Assembly: GCF_015689195.1 (NCBI RefSeq)
Contig: NZ_CP065044.1
Coordinates: forward strand, 2,418,001-2,482,000
Source: Pectobacterium aroidearum
Lineage (GTDB): Bacteria; Pseudomonadota; Gammaproteobacteria; Enterobacterales; Enterobacteriaceae
DNA: 64,000 bases
Reading direction: 5' to 3'
Part shown: in pieces, positions 1 through 9,240 of the stretch
How the letters are laid out: each line of letters opens with the position of its first letter
Position numbering within the stretch: the first letter of the stretch is position 1
The notes under the pieces: model-generated
Database searches by the model: none
Told to the model about the DNA's origin: nothing
Seen by the model: the letters and a program-made list of their open reading frames with translations, nothing else
Translations under genes and position numbers: made by a program

Positions 1-367
1 GACCGCTAAACATGCCGCTGGCATCGTGGTCGATGGCAGATGCTTTGCCGTGCAGGATTTCGCCTGCCTGACCGACATGGCCGCCGTAGGCTTCCACAAT
101 GGCCTGATGGCCGAGGCAAATGCCGATAATCGGCAACTGACCGCGCAGACGTTGCAGTAGTTCCGGCATACAGCCCGCTTCGGCTGGCGTACCGGGGCCG
201 GGGGAGAGCATCAGAATCGGTTTTTCCATTTGCTGTAACCGCGCGATGATCACATCGGCAGGCAGATGGTTACGGTAAATCACGACCTGATGACCGCTGG
301 CACGCAGTTGATCCACCAGGTTGTAGGTGAATGAGTCGATATTATCGAGCAGCAGGATGTCGGCCAT
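1..367 (-). CDS. trpG: Anthranilate synthase component II, glutamine amidotransferase (partial)
   Basis: This is the glutamine amidotransferase subunit or domain that passes ammonia from glutamine to TrpE for anthranilate synthesis, the first committed step of tryptophan biosynthesis. The ATG is at 365-367 and the frame runs off the left edge after about 122 codons. The translation opens [20 protein letters not shown], has the oxyanion motif SPGPGTP near residue 55, and has the nucleophile elbow ICLGHQ with Cys84. The start overlaps the trpE stop as TGATG, the usual arrangement for translational coupling of equimolar subunits. Only this domain is visible, so I cannot tell a free trpG from the fused trpGD of E. 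coli. Confidence 0.93.
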   Translation of the reverse strand, partial: MADILLLDNIDSFTYNLVDQLRASGHQVVIYRNHLPADVIIARLQQMEKPILMLSPGPGTPAEAGCMPELLQRLRGQLPIIGICLGHQAIVEAYGGHVGQAGEILHGKASAIDHDASGMFSG

Positions 368-1929
368 CAGAAAATCTCCTTTGCATGGTGCGCACTGGCA
401 ATCGCTCGCAGTACGGCCCGGGCTTTATTACGCGTTTCGTCGGCTTCAGCCTGAGGGTTGGAATCCAGAACCACGCCCGCACCCGCCTGAACGGTGGCAA
501 TACCGTCTTCGACATAGGCGGAGCGAATCACGATGCAGGTATCCAGATCGCCGTGAGCGGTAAAATAGCCCACCGCGCCGCCGTAGCTACCGCGGCGAGT
601 TTTCTCACTCTCGGCAATCAACTGCATTGCCCGAACTTTCGGCGCACCGCTCAGCGTGCCCATATTCATGCAGGCGCGGTAGGCGTGCAGCACATCCAGA
701 TCTTCACGCAGCGTCCCCACCACGCGAGAGACCAAATGCATGACGAAGGAATAGCGGTCAACTTTGGTCAGATCGGCAACGTAACGGCTGCCGGGCTGAC
801 AGATGCGCGCCAGATCGTTACGGGCTAAATCCACCAACATCAGATGTTCAGCCAGCTCTTTATGGTCGGTACGCATTTCTAACTCAATACGGCTATCGAG
901 ATCGCGATCCAGCGAACCATCGGCGCGGCGACCACGCGGGCGGGTACCCGCAATCGGGTAAATTTCGATTTGGCGGCTGTCGGCATCGTATTTCAGTGAG
1001 CTTTCCGGCGAGGCGCCGAACAGCGTGAAGTCCTGATCCTGCATGTAAAACATGTAAGGACTCGGGTTGTTATCTTTCAGCGTTTGGTAAGCGGCCAGCG
1101 GTGAAGGACACGGCAGAGAAAAACGGCGTGACGGCACGACCTGGAAAATTTCACCGATGCGGATGGCTTCCTGCATCTGGCTGACAACCTCGCCGAAGGC
1201 TTCATCGCTCTGATTGCAGCTCAACGTCATATTCTCGATGGACTGACGCGGCAGTGCGGGAGCGGGCTGGGTAAGCTGAAACTGTAGCTGTTCCAGACGC
1301 TGTTGCAGCCGCTGCTTTTCGCTGTGGTTTGGCGTAAACAGGCTGGCTTGCAGCGCGGTCACGCGTTTTTGGTGATCGAGCACCAGCAGTGTTTCTGCCA
1401 GATAGAAGCAAAAGTCCGGGCAGCGCTGTTGTTGGCTCAGCGTGGGTAACGCTTCAAACCCGGCAACCAAATCGTAGGCAAACAGGCCACCGAGGAACAT
1501 GGCTTCACGCTCCTCTGCCGGGCTGGCAACCAGCGTCAAAATTTGACGTAAGGCATCAAAGACCGACAGCGAACGCAGACGAGCGTCTTCATCTTGCATG
1601 ACGTCTGCCAGTGGAAAAGTGAGCTCACGACCGTTCGGACGCGGTTGATTAATAATTTCCGCTGGCAGTGCGGCATCCAGAAGCGGCAGGAGGCTGGCAC
1701 CGTTCGCCGTTAATGCCTGAATGGAAACGTGCTGGCCCAGCGCAGTAATGCGTAGCGCGCTATCAACGATTAACAGGCTTTTCAGGTTTTCCTTACTGTC
1801 GATTTCAGCCGACTCTAACAGCAACGTGGCTGGTCTGGCACCGCAGAGCTGATGGAAGATGGCGCTGGGGTCGTTACGGTAAACGGCCTCGGTACGCAGC
1901 AGTTCCAGTTTAGGTTGTGTTGTTTGCAT
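367..1929 (-). CDS. trpE: Anthranilate synthase component I
   Basis: TrpE converts chorismate to anthranilate using ammonia from TrpG. The 520-residue product has the normal enterobacterial length. The tryptophan feedback site LLESAEI is at about residues 37-43, and the C-terminal chorismate-binding domain carries [24 protein letters not shown] and [12 protein letters not shown]. It is the first structural gene after trpL and is coupled to trpG by a TGATG overlap. Expression should be controlled by TrpR at 2136-2153 and by attenuation at 1961-1988. Confidence 0.97.
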   Translation of the reverse strand: MQTTQPKLELLRTEAVYRNDPSAIFHQLCGARPATLLLESAEIDSKENLKSLLIVDSALRITALGQHVSIQALTANGASLLPLLDAALPAEIINQPRPNGRELTFPLADVMQDEDARLRSLSVFDALRQILTLVASPAEEREAMFLGGLFAYDLVAGFEALPTLSQQQRCPDFCFYLAETLLVLDHQKRVTALQASLFTPNHSEKQRLQQRLEQLQFQLTQPAPALPRQSIENMTLSCNQSDEAFGEVVSQMQEAIRIGEIFQVVPSRRFSLPCPSPLAAYQTLKDNNPSPYMFYMQDQDFTLFGASPESSLKYDADSRQIEIYPIAGTRPRGRRADGSLDRDLDSRIELEMRTDHKELAEHLMLVDLARNDLARICQPGSRYVADLTKVDRYSFVMHLVSRVVGTLREDLDVLHAYRACMNMGTLSGAPKVRAMQLIAESEKTRRGSYGGAVGYFTAHGDLDTCIVIRSAYVEDGIATVQAGAGVVLDSNPQAEADETRNKARAVLRAIASAHHAKEIF

Positions 1930-1960
1930 TCTTGCTACCCGTTTAATGTTGTGCCCATCA

Positions 1961-1988
1961 AATAAAAAGCCCGCTTAGTTAAGCGGGC
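1961..1988 (-). terminator. trp attenuator
   Basis: On the minus strand an 8-9 bp GC-rich hairpin (GCCCGCTT paired with AAGCGGGC, tetraloop region 1977-1980) is followed directly by a T run (complement of 1964-1968). It lies between trpL and trpE, as a trp attenuator should, and should form when tryptophan is plentiful and the leader is translated to its end. Confidence 0.9.
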
Positions 1989-2026
1989 CTGGGAATATCT
2001 GCATGTGTGATAACAGCGATGCGTGA

Positions 2027-2089
2027 TTAGTCCACCCGCGATAGGGAAGAGTGCCACCAACCATGCTTCATCATTTTCTGCGTTGCCAT
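2027..2089 (-). CDS. trpL: trp operon leader peptide
   Basis: This is a 20-codon reading frame (MATQKMMKHGWWHSSLSRVD) ending in TAA at 2027-2029. It carries tandem Trp codons at 2054-2059, the sensor of charged tRNA-Trp in attenuation. The GWW core matches the E. coli leader, while the rest diverges. I chose the ATG at 2087-2089 because a GAG lies about nine bases upstream. In-frame ATGs further upstream (MMI extension) or downstream (MMKHGWW) are also possible. Confidence 0.85.
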   Translation of the reverse strand: MATQKMMKHGWWHSSLSRVD

Positions 2090-2135
2090 TATCATCATCT
2101 CGCTGTTTGTGTTCGGATTACTGCGCTGAGCTTGT

Positions 2136-2169
2136 GTACTAGTTAACTGGTTCGTCGATAAAATGTCAA
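2136..2169 (-). promoter_or_regulatory. trp promoter with TrpR operator
   Basis: On the minus strand the -35 TTGACA (2164-2169) is followed after exactly 17 bases by TTAACT (2141-2146), the same two hexamers and spacing as the E. coli trp promoter. A TrpR-box-like palindrome GTACTAGTTAACTGGTTC (plus strand 2136-2153) covers the -10, so bound repressor would block RNA polymerase. Confidence 0.9.
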
Positions 2170-2226
2170 CACCTGCAATAGGATTATTTTATCCATGCTT
2201 TACGTCATAAAAAGGCAGCAGTTATG

Positions 2227-3264
2227 TCATTTCATGGGCAAGCATGCCTTCCTGCCACCTCTCTCGCGAAAGAATCCAGGAGATGACCTGAACCAGCGCA
2301 GGCATGCTCGGTGGAAGCTGCTGAGCTCTTTATATCCAACCAATTCAGCAACTTGAGAAAGTGGGTATTGGCTATATATGAGGTAATATTCTGCAAGATT
2401 CATTTTTACTTCCTCAAGTATATCCTTGAAATAAGCCCCTTCTTCTTCCAGACGCCTCTGCAATGTCCGTGGAGTCATAAAGAGGTCAGATGCGACAGAA
2501 TGAATATTGCATGAACCGGTTTCTAGTCTTTTGCTAATGCTGTCTCTTACCCGGCCCTTTATTGTTTTATTAAAAAGAATGTCGATCAAGCAGGTTGCGT
2601 GTTTTTCGTGCAACTTGAAAAGTGATGCATTGGACGTAACTAATGGCATTAACAGTGTTTCTGCATTCAGATAAACACGATTTCGATCTGTGCCAAAGGT
2701 CATTGGGCAAGCAAATAGCGTTTCGTATTTTCTTATGCTATAGGGTTGTGGATAACTAAACTCCATGGCAGAAAAATGAGTAAAATTAGCCGCAGTGAGC
2801 CACTGGCAATAAGCCAGTAAACTGGCGACTGTTAATTCATGAAATTGACGGATGATTTCGTTGTTTTTATCTTGTGGATAGAGATAAGTAAATCCAATAC
2901 AGTATGTTTTTGTGTTTTTTTTATCTAACGTTAGTTGGCATCCGCTGTATAACAGTCTGGAAAAACGGCAAAGGCATTCAAGCGCATGTAATAGATTGTC
3001 ACTACTCATCATAATGTAATTAACAATGTCATAATCACCAGGATGAAAATATTCATAAGATAGTAGCCCAAAACTTTCTTTTCCCTGGCTGGCATAGGCA
3101 ATGTCAAGCAACGCTTGAATGTTATAAACACTGGTGAATTCATCATCACTTTCTTCACCCCTGTCACGTATTGTTGTATCGTTTGATAGTGCGTCTACGT
3201 TTACCCCTTCCTTTTTTAATATAGTCTCTAATGATGTTATATATTTTCTTCTTATTAAATACAT
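2227..3264 (-). CDS. AraC-family regulator with arabinose_bd-type N-terminal domain
   Basis: This is a predicted DNA-binding transcription regulator of 345 residues. The C-terminal ~90 residues carry two helix-turn-helix units typical of AraC/XylS proteins (VASDLFMTPRTLQRRLEEEG at about 257-276, then SQVAELVGYKELSSFHRACLRWF at about 303-325). The ~200-residue N-terminal half resembles the ligand-sensing domain of the OruR/ArgR-type AraC subgroup (Arabinose_bd); the effector is unknown. The gene is divergent from the GT2 gene at 3578, with a 313-bp AT-rich spacer full of TGTCAT motifs, so it probably controls that gene and itself. Its low GC content differs from the neighbouring trp genes and suggests horizontal transfer. 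Confidence 0.85.
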   Translation of the reverse strand: MYLIRRKYITSLETILKKEGVNVDALSNDTTIRDRGEESDDEFTSVYNIQALLDIAYASQGKESFGLLSYEYFHPGDYDIVNYIMMSSDNLLHALECLCRFSRLLYSGCQLTLDKKNTKTYCIGFTYLYPQDKNNEIIRQFHELTVASLLAYCQWLTAANFTHFSAMEFSYPQPYSIRKYETLFACPMTFGTDRNRVYLNAETLLMPLVTSNASLFKLHEKHATCLIDILFNKTIKGRVRDSISKRLETGSCNIHSVASDLFMTPRTLQRRLEEEGAYFKDILEEVKMNLAEYYLIYSQYPLSQVAELVGYKELSSFHRACLRWFRSSPGFFRERGGRKACLPMK

Positions 3265-3577
3265 GATGTAATACTCCTTGTTTTATTGTTTTTATCTCAT
3301 CCAATAAGTAACTTCATGAGATAAAATTTAATTTATCAAAAATGTCATTTAATGGCAAAACAGTGTCATTGATAAGTATTGTCATATGTGGGGTTTTTTG
3401 ACATAGATAATCAAAATAATGTCATCGTTTGTCATTAATCATAAGTTGGCGAATAAGTATATTAATACTGCGTTAACCATGAAGGTTATAATCATTAGGG
3501 TGTTGTAATGTCACTACATTATTTTGTGAAAATTATCATTCCCTGATTATTTCAAATTTTTTTAATGGGATTTTTTA
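3265..3577. promoter_or_regulatory. AT-rich divergent control region with TGTCAT cluster
   Basis: This 313-bp spacer separates the divergent regulator and glycosyltransferase genes. TGTCAT occurs five times in direct orientation, starting at 3343, 3364, 3380, 3420 and 3430, and a variant TGTCAC starts at 3509. Several spacings (21, 40 and 10 bases) are near whole helical turns. AraC-family proteins bind direct repeats, so this is a candidate operator array; that role is inference. Confidence 0.5.
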
Positions 3578-5416
3578 ATGTTTGAATTTATCTCTCTTGA
3601 TAGAGACGGGATTTTATATATTGCAGCTTTTTTGGTGATGATAAGATCTGTGTCACTATATATTTTTTCAAAAGGAAACTATGGTGAGAAGGCCAATGTC
3701 AACGTATTGATGCTGGTTTTTTTTCTGTTATTTATGGCGGCATCTTTCCTGTCATCGTGGCCGCTTATTTATTTTTTGGTACTGTTCTTCGTCGGCAGTA
3801 TGATCTCTTTCACATGGTACAGATACTCAGGAATGATAACCCCCTTCGGTTCGGGTCTTACAGCAATTAGTACTACTTTGCTTTTATGTCTGCTCAGTTA
3901 TGTATTTTCTTTTTATGAGATGTTTGTCGAACATGGCCTTCAGGCTATTTTTATTACTATCTTTTCATTTTCAATAATAACGTCGATTTATTCATTTTAC
4001 TATTCCCCGTTTTCTCAAAACTCTTTGTTTTATCTTAATTTTAAGCGAAATAAAAAAGTGGCGCATATTCAGGATTGTAGTGAGATATATTCACCAAAAG
4101 TCACTATTCACCTGCCTTGTTATTCAGAGCCGCCTGAAATAGTAATTAATACACTTAATAGTATTTTTGCATTAGATTATGACAATTATGAAGTTATCGT
4201 CATAGATAATAATACTCAGGATGAAGCACTCTGGAACCCCGTAAAAAAGCATTGTGACATGTTGGGTGAGAAATTCAGATTTTATCATATTCCTGTACTT
4301 GCAGGAGCAAAAGCTGGAGCGCTGAATTACGCATTAAAAATTACGTCTTTTGATACTGAGTTAATCGCTGTTATTGATGCAGATTATATTACTGAGCCAG
4401 ATTTCATTCGACGTTATGTCAGAATATTTAAAGATGAAAACGTCGGCTTTGTTCAGACTAGCCATGATTACTATAATCATCAATCAAGCCATGTTATGGA
4501 AGGTGCCTATTACTTTTGGACATTATTTCATAAAGTAGAGCTGCCATCATATACAGAAATTAACTCTGCATTTACCGTCGGGACGATGTGTATTTTGAGG
4601 AAAAATATATTGGAGAAGGTAGGAGGATGGGATGAAACCGCATTGACAGAGGATTCCGAGCTTGCAGTGAGAATGCATGCGCAAGGATATATAGGTTATG
4701 TATTTGCCGACACAGTAGGAAGAGGACTGATTCCCACCACTTTTTCTGATATGAAAAAACAGCAAATCAGATGGACTGCGGGACCTGTTCAACAATTACT
4801 TAAACATTGGCGACTGTACTTTGGTTTTTCTAGTGAAAATAAAATGACCCTCAATCAAAGAATCATGGAAATTAGACATAGCACATCTAGAGTCAAACCC
4901 ATTCTTTCGCTAGTATCACTTCATATTATGGTGATGATGAGCCTTTTCCTCTTGAGTGAAAATGTTTATTTAGCTATGCCTTATGAAGTGATTTTTTTCT
5001 TTTTATGCATGTTAATAAGTGCCTTTATTGAAAAAATGGCCTGTTTTAGAATGCTTAATTGCTCAAGGGTTCTTTCTGTTTTTTATTATGGGATTATGGC
5101 TCGGGCGTTAGAGTGGACTTTTATTTACGGAGTCATTTCATCTCTGTTTGGTCTTTCAATAAAATGGGACAGGACAAATAAATTTGAAAATTCGAAGAGC
5201 ATTAAACGTGCATTGCTAGCATCAAAAACAGAGGTGGTAATGAGCAGCTTTTTTTTCTTATATTCGTTTTTTTTATTATCTGGGAATCATTCTGGCTATA
5301 ATGATTTTGTTTTCCTTACAGGTATTGCATGCTTTGTTAAAGGGATAAGTTTCCTGTGTGCGTTGTTTGTGGCTTCCTTATTGGAAAACAATTTGCGTAT
5401 CTTGGAAGTACCTTAA
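3578..5416 (+). CDS. Processive-type GT2 membrane glycosyltransferase
   Basis: This is a predicted inner-membrane polysaccharide synthase of 612 residues. It has about five N-terminal membrane segments (roughly 10-140), a cytosolic GT-A domain (about 170-400) and four or five C-terminal membrane segments (about 440-600). The GT-A domain carries the cellulose/hyaluronan synthase signature: DADY at 267-270 (DxD), TED at 357-359 (catalytic base) and QQIRW at 395-399 (Q-x-x-R-W). No PilZ domain, no bcsB-like partner and no export genes are adjacent, so the product and sugar donor are unknown. The gene is AT-rich, with many ATA and TTA codons unlike its neighbours, and stands alone downstream of the TGTCAT region. 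It should be regulated by the divergent AraC-type gene. Confidence 0.85.
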   Translation: MFEFISLDRDGILYIAAFLVMIRSVSLYIFSKGNYGEKANVNVLMLVFFLLFMAASFLSSWPLIYFLVLFFVGSMISFTWYRYSGMITPFGSGLTAISTTLLLCLLSYVFSFYEMFVEHGLQAIFITIFSFSIITSIYSFYYSPFSQNSLFYLNFKRNKKVAHIQDCSEIYSPKVTIHLPCYSEPPEIVINTLNSIFALDYDNYEVIVIDNNTQDEALWNPVKKHCDMLGEKFRFYHIPVLAGAKAGALNYALKITSFDTELIAVIDADYITEPDFIRRYVRIFKDENVGFVQTSHDYYNHQSSHVMEGAYYFWTLFHKVELPSYTEINSAFTVGTMCILRKNILEKVGGWDETALTEDSELAVRMHAQGYIGYVFADTVGRGLIPTTFSDMKKQQIRWTAGPVQQLLKHWRLYFGFSSENKMTLNQRIMEIRHSTSRVKPILSLVSLHIMVMMSLFLLSENVYLAMPYEVIFFFLCMLISAFIEKMACFRMLNCSRVLSVFYYGIMARALEWTFIYGVISSLFGLSIKWDRTNKFENSKSIKRALLASKTEVVMSSFFFLYSFFLLSGNHSGYNDFVFLTGIACFVKGISFLCALFVASLLENNLRILEVP

Positions 5417-5519
5417 AAATCTCGCAGGAAAAGGAGAGAAAAGGGCACTTATAGATAGATGAGAATTACCCTTTTCCTCCCATTGATGGCATCATGCGGT
5501 CTTCGCATTATTCTTGTTA

Positions 5520-6404
5520 ATGGATAGGCTTGTGCCAGAAGATTCTCAACCGATATCGTCGTTCCCACTTTATGATTTGCATAGCCATACCACGGCATCT
5601 GACGGTCTTTTAACGCCGACGGCGCTGGTCAGTCGCGCGGTAGACATGCGGGTGAGCGTGCTGGCGATTACCGATCACGACACGACGGCTGGGCTTGAAG
5701 AAGCGCAGAATGCGATTGCACAACAGGGGCTGCCGCTGAGATTGATTCCCGGCGTGGAGATCTCCACGCTGTGGGAAAACCATGAGATCCATATTGTCGG
5801 ATTGGGGATGGATAGTGCACACTCAGCGCTGACGAGGTTGCTGCAACAGCAGGCGGAGTGTCGACAGAGTCGGGCGGAACAGATCGCGGCTCGTCTGGAA
5901 AAAAACCGCATTCCTGATGCGCTGGCTGGCGCACAGCGTCTGGCCACGGGCGGACAGATTACACGCGCGCATTTTGCACGTTATCTGATCGAACTGGGCA
6001 TCGCGGCGAATATGAATCAGGTGTTCAAAAAATATCTGGCGAAAGGCAAAATCGGTTATGTGCCACCGCAGTGGTGCACCATACCGCAAGCGATCGAGGC
6101 TATTCATCAATCCGGCGGTGTATCGGTGTTGGCGCATCCGGGGCGCTACGATTTGACGGCCAAATGGCTAAAGCGTCTGTTAGCTACCTTCGCAGAAAAC
6201 GGCGGGATCGCGATGGAAGTGGCGCAATGCCAACAGGCACCAGATGAACGGACGCAGTTGGGGCGCTATGCGCGGGATTTCAACCTGATGGCGTCACAAG
6301 GATCGGATTTCCACCTGCCGTGTGCCTGGATTGAGCTGGGCCGCAAGCTGTGGCTGCCTGCCGATGTCGAACCTGTTTGGCATCATCCCGTGTTGGTAAA
6401 TTAA
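5520..6404 (+). CDS. rnm: RNase AM, 5'-3' exoribonuclease of the PHP family
   Basis: This is the orthologue of E. coli Rnm (YciV), a PHP-domain metal-dependent enzyme that trims rRNA 5' ends and also removes the 3'-phosphate of nucleoside 3',5'-bisphosphates. Metal-ligand motifs are visible: YDLHSHTTASDG near residue 19, ITDHDTTA, PGVEIS, VLAHPGRY and SQGSDFH. I start at the ATG at 5520 (294 residues); a TTG at 5514 in the same frame is also possible. In E. coli it is the gene divergent from trpL; here the AraC/GT2 islet separates them. Confidence 0.93.
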   Translation: MDRLVPEDSQPISSFPLYDLHSHTTASDGLLTPTALVSRAVDMRVSVLAITDHDTTAGLEEAQNAIAQQGLPLRLIPGVEISTLWENHEIHIVGLGMDSAHSALTRLLQQQAECRQSRAEQIAARLEKNRIPDALAGAQRLATGGQITRAHFARYLIELGIAANMNQVFKKYLAKGKIGYVPPQWCTIPQAIEAIHQSGGVSVLAHPGRYDLTAKWLKRLLATFAENGGIAMEVAQCQQAPDERTQLGRYARDFNLMASQGSDFHLPCAWIELGRKLWLPADVEPVWHHPVLVN

Positions 6405-6435
6405 CGCTGGCCTGTTCTCTGAATAACCGCGTGCG

Positions 6436-7194
6436 TTACTCAGTCATATACCTGAAAATAATATTGCTGTTGGACATTCTTTCAACTGCATTGTTGTGCA
6501 TGTTGATGCCCTGAGGCTGGCTGATAAACGCCCATCCGCCCTGTCTGTTATCAAAATGCATGATGTTAGCCGCGACAGGCATTAATAAAGCATTATTGTG
6601 CTGAAAATATTCACTTTCAGTAAAAGCATCGACTTTGCTGCCTGCGATTTCGTCAATAAGGTCCGTCTGTACCTGGCTGGTTGGATGCTGATTATGAAAA
6701 ATTCGATAATAATTATCGCGAGTGGGATGTTCTCTCACTTCTAACGCGCATCCATTCATGCCGGGCGTAAAGGCAAAAATCGCACTGTCGTCACGTGGCG
6801 CATGATGTGGAATTTTCGGAATATCTGTATATCCAGGCGTGACATTACCGCTCTTGAACGGGATCCAGTGTGCGTAAATGACATTTTCTGCCTCTGCCAC
6901 CGTGGAAACATTGACGGGTTTGAGATGAAATTTACTATTTCCATTTTCGGATGGAATGAGGGCGAAATACCCTTTTTTAAGAACATCATTGAGCATGGAG
7001 GTAGTGCTCGTTCGATCATTACTCTTCATTACGCCTGATATATCCAAGATATTTTGCGCCAAAAATCTCTCCGGATTCGACTTGAAGTCCTTCATCGCCT
7101 GAAGTGAACCCTTTGATAAATCAGAGGTGCGTATAATATTAGCAATATCTGAAGATGCGCTTGCTTGTGCAGGGTGTGAAGCGCGGATAAACAT
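6436..7194 (-). CDS. Unknown protein, possible effector with deamidase-like Cys/His motif
   Basis: This is a 252-residue protein I do not recognise. It lies between rnm and yciO but on the opposite strand. It has no Sec signal or membrane segment. The first ~30 residues are rich in Ser, Ala and Ile, as in many type III secreted effectors. The middle contains GMNGCALEV (Cys149) followed 18 residues later by YYRIFHNQH (His167, His170). A strand ending in Gly-Cys followed by a hairpin and a strand ending in His is the arrangement in the CNF1/BLF1/CheD group of glutamine deamidases, which are toxins or chemoreceptor deamidases. That link is a visual inference from a short motif. The gene stands alone, followed by the convergent end of rnm 31 bases away. 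Confidence 0.6.
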   Translation of the reverse strand: MFIRASHPAQASASSDIANIIRTSDLSKGSLQAMKDFKSNPERFLAQNILDISGVMKSNDRTSTTSMLNDVLKKGYFALIPSENGNSKFHLKPVNVSTVAEAENVIYAHWIPFKSGNVTPGYTDIPKIPHHAPRDDSAIFAFTPGMNGCALEVREHPTRDNYYRIFHNQHPTSQVQTDLIDEIAGSKVDAFTESEYFQHNNALLMPVAANIMHFDNRQGGWAFISQPQGINMHNNAVERMSNSNIIFRYMTE

Positions 7195-7472
7195 GGTATG
7201 TCCTTTTTAAAACAAGTTAATGGTTTTATGCGTTACCCAATATCTATGAGTAGTAAAACCGGGCGGTGAGTTCCGACTGAATAAAATAAATTTTTTTACA
7301 GTAAACACGTTCTACAATAGTCAGTTAGAAGATGGAACATTCGGACTTTGTCACCGACGTGAACGCATTGCACGATGCGCACGGTTGAGGTTCGGGAGTA
7401 TTGTTACGATGTTGTATGATGCGCGGTCAGGGTGCACAACGCTGCGCAATGTCAGACGTATGAGGTAGGGTC

Positions 7473-8093
7473 ATGAGCCAGTTTTTCTATATTCACCCGC
7501 AGAATCCGCAGCCGCGATTGATCAACCAATCGGTGGAGTTTCTGCATAAAGGTGGGGTGATTGTTTATCCCACGGATTCCGGTTATGCGTTGGGCTGTAT
7601 GTTGGGCGAAAAAAACGCGCTGGAACGTATCTGCCGGATTCGCGATCTGGGTAGCGATCATAACTTCACGTTGATGTGCCGCGATTTGTCCGAACTCTCG
7701 ACGTATGCCCATGTTGATAACGCGGCTTTCCGGTTAATTAAAAATAATACGCCGGGCAACTACACCTTCATTCTGAAAGCGACGAAAGAAGTCCCTCGCC
7801 GCTTAATGAACGAAAAGCGTAAAACCATCGGCCTGCGCGTGCCGTCCAATCCCATCGCGTTGGAACTGCTGGCCGCGTTGAATGAACCGTTGATGTCGAC
7901 AACGCTGATGTTGCCGGGAAATGATTTCGCCGAGTCCGATCCCGAAGAAATTCAGGAAAGATTGGGAAAACAAGTGGATTTGATTATTCACGGTGGCTCG
8001 CTGGGTCAACAGCCGACAACGGTTATCGACCTGACTGAATCCGCACCGCGCGTTGCCCGCGAAGGCACTGGCGATGTCACGCCATTCTTATAG
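7473..8093 (+). CDS. yciO: YciO, Sua5/YrdC-family protein
   Basis: This 206-residue protein belongs to the YrdC/Sua5 family, whose members make threonylcarbamoyl-AMP for the t6A modification of tRNA. YciO is the paralogue whose role in t6A synthesis is less clear. The family nucleotide-binding segments YPTDSGYALGC (near residue 33), KNFT-like HNFTLMC, and GLRVPSNPIALELL are present. Length and sequence match E. coli YciO. Its position downstream of rnm is conserved; the next E. coli gene, yciQ, is absent. Confidence 0.93.
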   Translation: MSQFFYIHPQNPQPRLINQSVEFLHKGGVIVYPTDSGYALGCMLGEKNALERICRIRDLGSDHNFTLMCRDLSELSTYAHVDNAAFRLIKNNTPGNYTFILKATKEVPRRLMNEKRKTIGLRVPSNPIALELLAALNEPLMSTTLMLPGNDFAESDPEEIQERLGKQVDLIIHGGSLGQQPTTVIDLTESAPRVAREGTGDVTPFL

Positions 8094-8274
8094 AAGACGC
8101 TGCGACAGGTTGTAACAATGGGAATACAAATGGCGCGAAGATCGGTATAATCGCGCCAGCATTGAATACTACGAACGATTTTTACGTACACACTATTTTT
8201 ACGTAACTAGCTGAATTTTATCAGCAGTTATGACTCCCCCCGACGCCTGGGAAGGCGACACTAGAGGTTGCTCA

Positions 8275-9159
8275 ATGAGCGAAAAGTTACAAAAAGTTCT
8301 GGCGCGCGCCGGACATGGCTCACGCCGCGAAATTGAAGGTATCATTCAGGCTGGACGCGTCAGCGTTGACGGTAAAGTTGCCACACTGGGCGACCGCGTT
8401 GAAGTGACGAAAGCCACCAAAATCCGTATTGATGGTCATGTGGTTACCGTTAAGGAAACCGAAGAAACCGTGTGTCGCGTGCTGGTGTATTACAAACCAG
8501 AAGGCGAGCTGTGTACCCGCAACGATCCTGATGGCCGCCCGACGGTGTTTGACCGTCTGCCGAAAATTCAGGGCTCTCGCTGGGTGGCGGTAGGGCGTCT
8601 CGACGTGAACACGTCCGGTCTGCTGCTGTTCACGACCGACGGTGAGTTAGCCAATCGCCTGATGCATCCTAGCCGTGAGGTTGAGCGTGAATACGCCGTG
8701 CGGGTCTTCGGTGAAGTGGACGACGAAAAGATCAAACAACTGAGCAAAGGCGTCCAGTTGGAAGACGGCCCAGCGTCGTTCCGTACGATCCGCTATCAGG
8801 GCGGTGAAGGTCTGAACCAGTGGTATAACGTGACGCTGACAGAAGGGCGTAACCGTGAAGTTCGCCGTCTGTGGGAAGCGGTTGGCGTGCAGGTGAGCCG
8901 CCTGATTCGCGTGCGCTATGGCGATATTACGCTGCCGAAAGGTCTGCCGCGCGGTGGCTGGGCAGAAATGCCGCTGGAACAGCTGAATTATCTGCGTGAG
9001 CTGGTGCAGCTTCCGGCAGAAACGGTATCGAAGCTGCCAGTTGAGCGCGAACGTCGTCGGGTGAAAGCGAATCAAATCCGTCGTGCGGTAAAACGCCACA
9101 GCCAGATTAGTACCGCTCCGGCCCGCCGTACGTCTCCGAAACCGAAACGCAACGGCTAA
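8275..9159 (+). CDS. rluB: 23S rRNA pseudouridine(2605) synthase
   Basis: RluB converts U2605 of 23S rRNA to pseudouridine. The N-terminal S4 RNA-binding domain ([19 protein letters not shown]) is followed by the RsuA-type catalytic domain with the Asp in [10 protein letters not shown] and the motif [14 protein letters not shown], then a basic tail ending KPKRNG. The ATG at 8275 is preceded by AGAGG at suitable spacing and matches the E. coli start MSEKLQKVL; an in-frame ATG at 8230 would add 15 unconserved residues. The gene is followed by a strong terminator at 9181. Confidence 0.96.
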   Translation: MSEKLQKVLARAGHGSRREIEGIIQAGRVSVDGKVATLGDRVEVTKATKIRIDGHVVTVKETEETVCRVLVYYKPEGELCTRNDPDGRPTVFDRLPKIQGSRWVAVGRLDVNTSGLLLFTTDGELANRLMHPSREVEREYAVRVFGEVDDEKIKQLSKGVQLEDGPASFRTIRYQGGEGLNQWYNVTLTEGRNREVRRLWEAVGVQVSRLIRVRYGDITLPKGLPRGGWAEMPLEQLNYLRELVQLPAETVSKLPVERERRRVKANQIRRAVKRHSQISTAPARRTSPKPKRNG

Positions 9160-9180
9160 TATCATTATTTCTATGCTTCA

Positions 9181-9204
9181 CGGGCAGCTTGCGCTGCCCG
9201 TTTT
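9181..9204 (+). terminator. Rho-independent terminator of rluB
   Basis: An 8-bp perfect stem (CGGGCAGC paired with GCTGCCCG) with loop TTGC is followed by TTTT. It sits between convergent rluB and btuR. Confidence 0.9.
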
Positions 9205-9240
9205 CATTTCACGATATTTCTTTTCTCACTGATGGCGGTT

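Noticed and set aside
6436..7194. Cif-type or papain-type cysteine protease for the orphan protein
   Set aside because: The Cys to His distance of 18 residues is far too short for a Cif or papain triad, so only the deamidase-like idea is kept.
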